Assembly (NCBI GenBank): GCA_016931365.1 | Contig: JAFGEY010000164.1 | Coordinates: 1 to 7,760 of the forward strand | Direction of reading: 5' to 3' | Origin: Anaerolineae bacterium | Lineage (GTDB): Bacteria > Chloroflexota > Anaerolineae > JAFGEY01 | Length of the DNA stretch: 7,760 nt | Part shown: positions 1 to 5,052 of the stretch, one piece after another | How positions within the stretch are numbered: the first letter of the stretch is position 1 | How the letters are laid out: every line of letters starts with the position of its first letter | Position numbers and translations under genes: made by a program | The notes under the pieces: generated by a model | The model's database searches: none | The model's input: only the letters and a program-made list of their open reading frames with translations | Told to the model about the DNA's origin: nothing

Positions 1-199
1 ATCCCCAACCGGCTAAAGCCTCGACTCCGGCGGCCAAAAGTTGTAGGGGCACTCTCGCGTTTCCCCCAAAAAGAAATGCGCCCGTTTGGCGATAATGCTA
101 TTCATCGATCCACCATCTGTGGTTGTTGGCACACCCAAGCATACCGCAGTGGACGGACTTGAGTGTGCGCTGACTTGGGCAATCACCAAAGTTCATATT
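1..199. other. Intergenic stretch upstream of the attenuator promoter
   Basis: No gene, tRNA or clear regulatory site is recognised here. The first ~50 bases (GGCTAAAGCC, then GGCGGCC and TTGTAGGGGC) resemble an eroded member of the dispersed intergenic palindromes common in Chloroflexota and other environmental bacteria, but the arms no longer pair well, so this is only an impression. A 62-codon open frame beginning at 163 lies mostly ahead of the predicted transcript start and has no ribosome-binding site, so it is not called. Confidence 0.5.
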
Positions 200-227
200 T
201 TGACAATTTGCATAATTCGCGTATAAT
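200..227 (+). promoter_or_regulatory. Sigma-70-type promoter of the ABC-F leader
   Basis: A perfect -35 box TTGACA (200-205) and a perfect -10 box TATAAT (222-227) are separated by 16 bp. Transcription should start near 234. No other convincing promoter lies between here and the ABC-F start at 449, so the ABC-F gene probably depends on this promoter and on read-through of the two downstream terminators. Confidence 0.85.
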
Positions 228-256
228 TTTGGCAAAGTGTAGGAATAGGCGAACCA

Positions 257-319
257 ATGGGCTGCTACAGGGTCTTCACAATTGTTATGACGAGCGGAGT
301 GATGGATTCCTTGACCTAG
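257..319 (+). CDS. Candidate regulatory leader peptide, 20 aa
   Basis: ATG at 257 to TAG at 317-319 encodes a peptide beginning MGCYRVFTIVM. It lies about 23 nt inside the predicted transcript. A weak Shine-Dalgarno (AGG at 247-249, 7 nt from the ATG) lies inside the 5' arm of stem A (243-251). The 3' arm (322-330) begins two bases after the stop codon, so the stem precisely frames this ORF; that is the main reason for calling it. Leader peptides of this kind act in cis by stalling the ribosome in response to a drug, and the peptide itself has no further function. A short hydrophobic/aromatic run (VFTIV) loosely recalls the IFVI stall motif of the ErmC leader, but such short peptides cannot be aligned with confidence. 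It could also be a chance ORF. Confidence 0.55.
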   Translation: MGCYRVFTIVMTSGVMDSLT

Positions 320-350
320 TGCGCCTATTCGAAAATGATTATGTCAAGTA

Positions 351-377
351 GCGTGGGCGCACAGCCCACGCTTTTTT
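351..377 (+). terminator. Intrinsic terminator 1 in the ABC-F leader
   Basis: A perfect 8-bp stem (351-358 GCGTGGGC with 364-371 GCCCACGC) has a 5-nt loop and is followed at once by six T residues (372-377). It is a textbook Rho-independent terminator on the + strand, 71 bp before the ABC-F start. Its 5' arm can alternatively pair with 319-328 and its 3' arm with 393-399, which makes it a regulated attenuator rather than a simple gene end. Confidence 0.88.
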
Positions 378-390
378 GTTTGTTGGCGGA

Positions 391-425
391 GCCGTGGGCG
401 CAGTTTTGCTCACGGCACTTTTTTT
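391..425 (+). terminator. Intrinsic terminator 2 in the ABC-F leader
   Basis: The outer stem pairs 391-396 (GCCGTG) with 411-416 (CACGGC). A small inner stem pairs 400-402 with 407-409. Seven T residues follow (419-425). It lies only 23 nt before the ABC-F ATG. The 10-bp string CGTGGGCGCA occurs in both terminators (352-361 and 393-402), so the second may have arisen by local duplication, and the 3' arm of the first can pair with it. Confidence 0.78.
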
Positions 426-448
426 GCAGGATCTATGAGGGTATAGCA

Positions 449-2440
449 ATGCCAGTTTTATCGTTTAGCAATTTGGGCCAGTCGTTTGGCGCGGTCGATG
501 TGTTTGGTGGGCTGTTGGGCAGCGTGCCCCACGGAGCCAAGATCGGTCTCGTCGGGCCAAATGGCATCGGCAAGACCACGCTGCTGCACATTTTGGTGGG
601 GATGGCCGTGCCGACATCGGGTGAGGTGTATATCGCCAAAGGCACGCGGGTGGGCTATTTGCAGCAAGAGGCCGTCGACGCATTTGTCGATCAGGCACAT
701 ACCGTGTATGAAGAGATGCTCACCGTATTTGCCTATTTGCGCGCACAGGCGGCCAAATTGCGCGAGATGGAAACGCAAATGGCCGACGTCCGCAAGGCGG
801 ACGAGTTGTTCGAGCGCTACGGCGCGGCGCAGGAGGCGTTTGAGCTGGCCGGTGGCTATGACTATGAACTGCGCATCCAGCAGGTGTTGACCGGCCTGGG
901 CTTCAAAGGCGAGCAGCAGCACATGCCGCTCGATCATTGCAGCGGCGGGCAGAAAACGCGCGCACTGCTGGCGCGCTTGCTGCTCGAAAAGCCGGACCTG
1001 CTGGTGCTTGACGAGCCGACCAATCACCTGGACGTGGATGCGGTCGAGTGGTTGGAAGGGATGCTCAAAACCTGGGACGGCGCGATCTTGATCGCCAGCC
1101 ACGACCGCTACTTTTTGGATCGCGTCGTCGACACGATCTGGGAGATGACGCGCGGCGGGATGGAGAGCTATCGCGGCAATTACACCGCCTATCTGCGCCA
1201 GCGCGATGAGCGTTGGGAGCGGCGCGACCAAGAGTTTGAGGCGACAATCGAGTTTTTTCTCAAGGAACTGGATTACGTCAAGCGCAACATCGCCCGCGCC
1301 AGCACCACCGCGCAGGCGCAAGGCCGGCTGCGCCGACTGGTGCGCGGCGTCAAGGCGGTCGAATTGGCCGGACCGCAGGCGCTGCAGGGTAGTTGGCTGC
1401 AATTCACCGAGGCGTACGACGTTTCCAAGACCAAGTGGAACGTCGCCGAGGTCGAGCAGCAGATCAAAGCGCTGCCCAGTCCCAACCCGCGCCACCATCA
1501 GCTCAAGATGCGGCTGCAGATGCGCAAGCGGGGCGGCAATATCGTGCTGCGCACGCGCGATCTGCGCGTCGGCTATCCGAACGTATCCTTGTTCGAGTCC
1601 GAGGATATCGAGTTGCTGCGCGGCGAGTGCGCAGCGTTGATCGGCGCGAATGGCACGGGTAAATCTACCTTTTTGCGCACTTTGATGGGACAGATCGAAC
1701 CCCTTGGGGGTGAGCTCTGTCCAGGCGCAAATCTGGAAATCGGCTATTTTGCCCAGGCTTACCATATGCTGGATGCGGAACGCTCGGTGCTTGACGAGTT
1801 GTTGACGCACAAGCACATGCTGCTCGGCGAGGCGCGCAGCTATCTGGCGCGTTTTTTGTTTCGCGAGGATGACGTGTTCAAAGCAGTGCGCGCGCTCAGC
1901 GGCGGCGAGCGGAGCCGGCTGGCGCTGGCGGTGCTCGCGCTGAACAAGGGCAACCTGCTCTTGCTCGACGAGCCGACCAATCACCTCGATCTGCCCGCGC
2001 AAGAGGCTTTGCAGGAGGCGCTAAGTCACTATGAGGGGACGATTTTGCTTGTCTCGCACGACCGCTACCTGATCGACGCGCTGGCGACGCAAATCTGGGA
2101 GCTGCGCGACGACCGGCTGCACGTCCACAGGGGGGATTACCAATCGTTCCTTGCCGAACGCCAGCAGATGCAGGAGCGAGTCAAACGGGAGGCAATCCAG
2201 GATCGCCGCAGTAACGTGCGGCTGCCAGTTGTGCAGCGGCCTGGTTCCGGCGAAAACGTCGTTCGGACAGAGGACATGATCGAAGAAATTGAGCAGCACC
2301 TGGCGCAACTGGGCCAGGACTTGATCGAGGCGAGTGAGGCGCAATCGTGGACGCGCGTGCGGGCGTTGAATGTAGAGTATCAGGAAGCACAATTCAGGCT
2401 CGATGCGCTGCTGGTGCAGTGGGAGGCGATGACTGCGTAA
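449..2440 (+). CDS. ABC-F family ATPase (ribosome-associated, possible antibiotic resistance type)
   Basis: The 663-residue soluble protein has two ABC ATPase domains and no membrane segments, which defines ABC-F proteins; these act at the ribosomal E site as translation factors or antibiotic-protection factors. Domain 1 shows Walker A GPNGIGKT (36-43), SGGQ (165-168), Walker B/DEPTNHLD (184-195) and SHD (217-219). Domain 2 shows GANGTGKS (399-406), LSGGE (483-487), DEPTNHLD (507-514) and SHD (536-538). Both catalytic glutamates (E189, E508) are present. The inter-domain linker (about 245-360) is long and arginine-rich, and a coiled-coil-like tail follows residue 565, as in Uup/YdiF-type members. 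The start at 449 is chosen for its GAGGG Shine-Dalgarno (437-441, spacer 7) and the usual N-terminal beta strand. An in-frame ATG at 335 would add 38 residues translated through both terminators and has no ribosome-binding site. The attenuator leader argues for drug-inducible expression, but the sequence alone does not separate a resistance factor from a housekeeping one. Confidence 0.93.
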   Translation: MPVLSFSNLGQSFGAVDVFGGLLGSVPHGAKIGLVGPNGIGKTTLLHILVGMAVPTSGEVYIAKGTRVGYLQQEAVDAFVDQAHTVYEEMLTVFAYLRAQAAKLREMETQMADVRKADELFERYGAAQEAFELAGGYDYELRIQQVLTGLGFKGEQQHMPLDHCSGGQKTRALLARLLLEKPDLLVLDEPTNHLDVDAVEWLEGMLKTWDGAILIASHDRYFLDRVVDTIWEMTRGGMESYRGNYTAYLRQRDERWERRDQEFEATIEFFLKELDYVKRNIARASTTAQAQGRLRRLVRGVKAVELAGPQALQGSWLQFTEAYDVSKTKWNVAEVEQQIKALPSPNPRHHQLKMRLQMRKRGGNIVLRTRDLRVGYPNVSLFESEDIELLRGECAALIGANGTGKSTFLRTLMGQIEPLGGELCPGANLEIGYFAQAYHMLDAERSVLDELLTHKHMLLGEARSYLARFLFREDDVFKAVRALSGGERSRLALAVLALNKGNLLLLDEPTNHLDLPAQEALQEALSHYEGTILLVSHDRYLIDALATQIWELRDDRLHVHRGDYQSFLAERQQMQERVKREAIQDRRSNVRLPVVQRPGSGENVVRTEDMIEEIEQHLAQLGQDLIEASEAQSWTRVRALNVEYQEAQFRLDALLVQWEAMTA

Positions 2441-2454
2441 TGTCCGGATTGGAC

Positions 2455-2501
2455 CAACTCGGCCGCTGGGCACATTCTTGCCTGAATTATTGGCCGAGTT
2501 G
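2455..2501. repeat. 10-bp inverted repeat between convergent genes, possible bidirectional terminator
   Basis: Perfect arms CAACTCGGCC (2455-2464) and GGCCGAGTTG (2492-2501) are separated by 27 nt. The repeat begins 15 bp after the ABC-F stop, and its right arm lies within the last codons of the convergent hydrolase fragment. Neither strand has a T tract after the stem, so it is not a standard intrinsic terminator. Its position between convergent genes still suggests a role in ending or stabilising both transcripts. Confidence 0.5.
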
Positions 2502-2729
2502 CGTCTGCAAAAACTCTACGGTTCTTTTCCAGGCCAACTGCGCCGCTTGCGCGTTGTATGCATCCTGGCGATCTTGCTCGAAAAACCAGTGTCCTGTGCC
2601 TTCGTAGGTGTACAAGTTCGCCGGGCGATTGGCGGCGCGCAGGCTCTTTTCAAGTTTCTTTACCCCCGATGCGGCAACCCAATCATCGGATTCGGCAAAG
2701 TGGCCCAGATATGCGGCTTCTCTTTTCAT
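2487..2729 (-). pseudogene. Truncated dienelactone hydrolase family protein (C-terminal fragment)
   Basis: The 80 residues match the C-terminal third of the alpha/beta-hydrolase fold dienelactone hydrolase family: LGHFAESDDWV (8-18) carries the catalytic Asp (about D15) and GTGHWFF (44-50) carries the catalytic His (H47). The usual protein is over 200 residues. The N-terminal part, including the nucleophile Cys/Ser elbow, is missing, and no remnant was found upstream before the methyltransferase stop at 2990. The fragment should be catalytically dead. It nevertheless has a good Shine-Dalgarno (AGGAG, spacer 8) before ATG at 2729, so it may be translated. That leader is almost identical to the one before the methyltransferase (AGGAGACTT, then CTATGAAAA), which suggests a recombination joint near codon 5. 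An in-frame ATG at 2774 lacks comparable support. It converges on the ABC-F gene. Confidence 0.75.
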
Positions 2730-2989
2730 AGGTAAGTCTCCTGAAAAAAGGTCATGTACGACGAACAAGCCCAAATGATCAGATCATAAAATATCTTGGG
2801 ACTTTGCCTCTCGTGCTTGATAAGCGAAAAACCTATGTTGGGCCAGATTACCTGGAACTAAACTTGATGATAGCAAACGGAACAACTGCGGGAAGATTTA
2901 TCACCCATCTGGCGATATTGCGTTTTCAGGGTATACTATACTGTTCATCTTTCCAGTGAATGCGTGAATTCGTGACAGCCCGATACGCC
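2730..2989. other. AT-richer gap between hydrolase fragment and methyltransferase
   Basis: This gap is visibly poorer in GC than the flanking genes and contains no recognised gene. A + strand frame stays open from about 2732 to 2959 but has no plausible start codon or ribosome-binding site, and its translation is not recognised. An 11-bp odd palindrome GTATACTATAC lies at 2931-2941 and could be an operator, but no promoter boxes at good spacing were found on either strand. The AT-rich composition fits an insertion or the scar of the event that truncated the hydrolase. Confidence 0.45.
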
Positions 2990-3781
2990 TTACTTTTTGA
3001 CACAACCGATCCACGGGCAATGCCATGTCATTACGACCTCTCCCGTAGAGATAGTATTCCGCTCTGCATACAGGGCTATGCGGGGATCATCCGGATCGGG
3101 CAGCGATACACTAAACCATCCAAAGTTGCGTTCATACTTCGCCCACGTGTAGATGTCCGGGAAAAACATCTTTCCCCAGACGTCGGCTGCCAGGCGCACT
3201 TCGAAGCCGTTTCTTTGCAACGCTTCGCGGTAATTTTTCAGCACGGATATTCCCTCCGCAAACTCTGGCGGACCTCCAAAGATTTCATCAGCTTCCCTGG
3301 TGTGAAGCTCGCCAACTTCCTCGGCAAACAATAGTCCATCGGGACGGAGCAGGCGGTGGGCTGCCTGGATGCTCTCATCTGTATCGTAAAGAGCTCCGCG
3401 AATCGAAATCACCATATCGAATGACTCGGGCTGCAGCCGTCTGGCCTCCTGCGGAAAATCCAGCAGGAGAAAATCCACGTTCTGGATGCCTTGCTCACGT
3501 TTTGCATCTTTAGCCCTCTGGATTTGCCTGGGATCGTTGTCAATCCCGAGACCATAATGGAAGCTTGCGCTGAGTCTCGTCAAAACGTGTCCTTTCCCGC
3601 AGCCCAGATCGAGTACCCGGTCCGTTGGTGTAAGATGTCGCACGATGAAATCGTTGGCAGAACCATCGCTGGGAGAACCGAGTTGCCAGCGAGAATCGTT
3701 ACGGTAGGGAATATCCGGAGAACCCCAAACGGAGTGTTCAGCCTCGAGAGCAGCTCGGATTCGATCCTGATCAATTTTCAT
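2990..3781 (-). CDS. Class I SAM-dependent methyltransferase
   Basis: The 263-residue cytosolic protein has the Rossmann-like methyltransferase fold: motif I VLDLGCGKG (56-64) binds SAM, the acidic residue after beta-2 is D81 (GIDND), VDFLLLD (102-108) is motif II, FDMVISIRGALY (121-132) is the next strand, and LLRPDGLLFAEE (144-155) is the typical Methyltransf_11/25 helix-turn-strand. The N-terminal 45 residues and a C-terminal part rich in aromatic residues (about 200-263) probably define the substrate, which cannot be named. The start at 3781 is preferred over the in-frame ATG at 3826 because GAAAGGAG lies 7 nt upstream. No clear promoter was found upstream and no intrinsic terminator downstream. 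The gene stands alone, on the same strand as the hydrolase fragment and as the dinB operon to its right. The substrate could be a small molecule or a macromolecule. Confidence 0.88.
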   Translation of the reverse strand: MKIDQDRIRAALEAEHSVWGSPDIPYRNDSRWQLGSPSDGSANDFIVRHLTPTDRVLDLGCGKGHVLTRLSASFHYGLGIDNDPRQIQRAKDAKREQGIQNVDFLLLDFPQEARRLQPESFDMVISIRGALYDTDESIQAAHRLLRPDGLLFAEEVGELHTREADEIFGGPPEFAEGISVLKNYREALQRNGFEVRLAADVWGKMFFPDIYTWAKYERNFGWFSVSLPDPDDPRIALYAERNTISTGEVVMTWHCPWIGCVKK

Positions 3782-3871
3782 AGCAAGTCTCCTTTCGTGT
3801 GTAAGCCTGAGACATATCAAGGGCATTTATCCTTTGATTGTCGGTTACACTCGCTTATTGAGCACGGCCCA

Positions 3872-3892
3872 TTAGCGCAGCGTCCGCGCTAA
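3872..3892. repeat. 7-bp inverted repeat TTAGCGC/GCGCTAA
   Basis: TTAGCGC (3872-3878) and GCGCTAA (3886-3892) are perfect complements around a 7-nt loop. The repeat lies about 90 bp upstream of the methyltransferase start and directly abuts the larger bulged palindrome at 3898-3934. There is no T tract. It may be an operator, part of a recombination site, or part of a longer composite repeat. Confidence 0.55.
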
Positions 3893-3936
3893 CGTTGCGG
3901 ATCACGCGCGGCCGTAAGCCGTCGCGTGCATCCGGC
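3889..3936. repeat. Bulged palindrome resembling an integron attC site
   Basis: Fifteen base pairs form between 3898-3912 and 3918-3934 with a 5-nt loop (3913-3917). Segments CGGAT/ATCCG, CACGCG/CGCGTG and CGGC/GCCG are each perfect. The two unpaired bases (T3922 and C3929) are both on the right arm. Single unpaired bases confined to one arm are a hallmark of integron attC sites, and CTAACGTTG at the left end recalls the conserved CTAAC core. The opposite core (GTTAGGC-like) is not intact after 3936, no integrase gene is present, and nothing beyond a short remnant resembles a cassette. It could equally be a dispersed palindromic repeat or a decayed attC. Confidence 0.35.
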
Positions 3937-3981
3937 TGGCTGTGCGACAAGCATGTCGTTCCTCTGTCGGAGCCACGCTCC

Positions 3982-4119
3982 TCATCCCGCCAACACGGTT
4001 ATGTCGGCGGAAGCGAAACGCTCGTATGCCTCACCCTTATAGACCGCACTTTCCGCCCAAACTGGCTCGTCGTATGCGTCGCAAAGCGCCTGGGTATACG
4101 CTTGGAGCACTTGGCGTAA
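3982..4119 (-). pseudogene. Possible remnant of an unknown gene (45 codons, no start)
   Basis: After a TAG at 4120-4122, this frame stays open for 45 sense codons on the - strand and ends in TGA at 3982-3984. The translation (for example QVLQAYTQALCDAYDEPVW) reads like natural protein, with an amphipathic helix and balanced composition, unlike the competing frames. It has no start codon with a ribosome-binding site, and upstream sequence continues in other frames, so if real it is a decayed or frameshifted gene end. On the same strand it is followed by the attC-like palindrome. The family is not recognised, and chance is a real alternative. Confidence 0.25.
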
Positions 4120-4276
4120 CTAACCCACCCCGCGGCCCATCCATCCGTAACGTCACCTCCCAGTTCTTGGGGGATGTGCGCTATACTTTGCCGAAAAGGG
4201 CGCATTATGCGAAATCCTATCGTCATTTGTCCCATAGTGGGACGCCAGGGCGAAATGATCTTTCATTCCGCGCTTG

Positions 4277-4305
4277 AGTGTAAAGTATCTCTGTGAGAAA
4301 GTCAA
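4277..4305 (-). promoter_or_regulatory. Possible promoter just downstream of dinB
   Basis: On the - strand, TTGACT (4305-4300) and TACACT (4282-4277) are separated by 17 bp, a reasonable sigma-70 match. It would read into the gene-poor stretch and the coding-like remnant at 3982-4119, or further towards the methyltransferase. No well-placed gene follows at once, so it may be a relic or a chance match. Confidence 0.3.
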
Positions 4306-4319
4306 ATGAGGGACGGGGA

Positions 4320-4988
4320 TTAGCTGCGGCGCTGTTTCAGTCGCAGCGACTCGTTGAGGTGCACAAAATTGTGCCGGGTCGGGGGCATCAGTAACAGCCC
4401 GGCGATGGTGCGCCGGGCCCAATAGTCGGCAATAGCGCGCGCCGCGTCAATGATCGCACCTTGATCCTTCACTTGTTGCAGCCGGGCGGGATTGACCTTT
4501 TCCTTCAGTGCTTCTGGCGTGAGTTGTTGTACGATCTCGCGCGTTCTGCGGCCCACGGCCAACCGATAGCGCCACAGGATATCAAGGTCGATTTCGATGC
4601 TGAGTTGGGCGATGTGTTCGTCGCTCATTCCGTTGCCAGTGGTCACGTCGGCGAATCTGAGTTGGTTGAGCCAGTCATCGCGGTAAAAAAGCTGCGGTGA
4701 CCCGGCGACAAGCAGGTTCATCGTCACGTCTTCGATGCGGGCCAGGTGCCAGATGTTCCAGGCTACCGAGTGATTGCAATTCTGGGGAATGCGGCGGATG
4801 GCCTCCTCAGTCATATCCGGCCAGAGTTGATCGGCAAAGGAAAAGAGGTCCGAGTGCGACATCTCGGCAGCGTGAACCATTGCGTGTTGGATCAGGAACA
4901 GGTCGAGCGCCGCTTGATGTTCGCCCGATTCGAGCCGTTGCCGCAATGTTTTTTGCCGTTCATTCCACTGTTTCCGCTCTGCATCCAT
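4320..4988 (-). CDS. DinB-family protein (DinB/YfiT-like putative metalloenzyme)
   Basis: The 222-residue protein carries features of the DinB/YfiT four-helix-bundle superfamily: the segment NHSVAWNIWHLARIED (72-87) with H73 and H81, and a C-terminal HNFVHLNE (206-213) with H206 and H210. In this superfamily a histidine triad binds a divalent metal, and characterised members are metal-dependent thiol S-transferases, hydrolases or isomerases. The substrate here is unknown. The start at 4988 is set by GGGAG (5001-4997, spacer 8). The frame stays open upstream to 5312, but that part is only a shadow of the merR gene. It is the last gene of a merR-dinB unit, 64 bp after merR and separated from it by a perfect palindrome. 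It is probably co-transcribed with and controlled by the MerR protein. Such genes often accompany GyrI-domain regulators in stress and detoxification loci. Confidence 0.85.
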   Translation of the reverse strand: MDAERKQWNERQKTLRQRLESGEHQAALDLFLIQHAMVHAAEMSHSDLFSFADQLWPDMTEEAIRRIPQNCNHSVAWNIWHLARIEDVTMNLLVAGSPQLFYRDDWLNQLRFADVTTGNGMSDEHIAQLSIEIDLDILWRYRLAVGRRTREIVQQLTPEALKEKVNPARLQQVKDQGAIIDAARAIADYWARRTIAGLLLMPPTRHNFVHLNESLRLKQRRS

Positions 4989-5008
4989 CTGGATTTCTCC
5001 CAAGCGTT

Positions 5009-5040
5009 GTTGTGTGGGCGGCTCGAGCCGCCCACACAAC
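5009..5040. repeat. Perfect 32-bp palindrome between merR and dinB
   Basis: Positions 5009-5024 are the exact reverse complement of 5025-5040, centred on CTCGAG; 5006-5007 and 5042-5043 also match after one mismatch. In RNA it would form a 14-bp stem with a 4-nt loop, very stable and GC-rich. It begins 12 bp after the merR stop and ends 20 bp before the dinB start. No T tract follows on the - strand, so it is unlikely to be a full terminator. It could trim or stabilise mRNA between the two genes, bind a dimeric regulator, or be a copy of a dispersed palindromic repeat. Confidence 0.85.
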
Positions 5041-5052
5041 GACCGAGTCACT

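Larger units (their letters stand above)
234..448 (+). promoter_or_regulatory. Predicted transcription-attenuation leader of the ABC-F gene
   Basis: The leader contains a 20-codon ORF and a chain of competing pairings, all found by eye. Stem A is a perfect 9-bp pairing of 243-251 (GAATAGGCG) with 322-330 (CGCCTATTC), enclosing the small ORF and covering its ribosome-binding region. Antiterminator B pairs 319-325 (GTGCGCC) with 356-362 (GGCGCAC), extendable to 328/353 with two G-U pairs; it uses the 3' half of stem A and the 5' arm of terminator 1. Pairing C joins 364-370 (GCCCACG) to 393-399 (CGTGGGC), using the 3' arm of terminator 1 and the 5' arm of terminator 2. Stem A therefore favours both terminators, while B followed by C would remove both. 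A ribosome stalled on the small ORF would block stem A and allow expression, as established for erm and ABC-F resistance leaders. The inducing ligand is unknown and folding energies were not computed. Confidence 0.7.
3782..4319. other. Gene-poor stretch between methyltransferase and dinB
   Basis: About 540 bp with no gene that can be named. It holds, left to right, the methyltransferase leader (Shine-Dalgarno at 3789-3796), two inverted repeats (3872-3892 and 3898-3934), a coding-like remnant on the - strand (3982-4119), a small hairpin GTCCC/GGGAC (4229-4243), and a possible - strand promoter just after dinB (4277-4305). The open frames on the + strand here give arginine/proline-rich products typical of non-coding frames. 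The combination looks like a decayed accessory insertion. Confidence 0.5.

Noticed and set aside
163..351. 62-codon open frame before the ABC-F gene
   Set aside because: It starts ahead of the predicted transcription start near 234, overlaps the promoter, has no ribosome-binding site and gives no recognisable protein.
335..448. N-terminal extension of the ABC-F protein from an in-frame ATG at 335
   Set aside because: No ribosome-binding site precedes 335, the extension would be encoded by the two terminator hairpins, and ABC-F homology begins right after the ATG at 449, which has GAGGG 7 nt upstream.
458..2002. Long 514-codon open frame antisense to the ABC-F gene
   Set aside because: It is a shadow of a GC-rich coding region: the opposite strand encodes an unmistakable two-domain ATPase with all motifs, and the antisense product is an Ala/Gln/Arg/Leu-rich sequence without family features.
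2931..2941. Operator-like palindrome GTATACTATAC
   Set aside because: Only 11 bp, with no properly spaced promoter boxes on either strand, so it is mentioned within the gap entry but not called as a site.
2732..2959. Open + strand frame in the AT-rich gap
   Set aside because: About 75 codons without a stop, but no credible start codon or ribosome-binding site and no recognisable product; such a frame is plausible by chance.
3782..3826. Longer start of the methyltransferase at 3826
   Set aside because: The ATG at 3781 has GAAAGGAG at ideal spacing; the upstream extension would be translated across that site and has no support of its own.
4229..4243. Small hairpin GTCCC/GGGAC downstream of dinB as terminator
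   Set aside because: Only a 5-bp stem and no T tract on the - strand, so it does not qualify as an intrinsic terminator.
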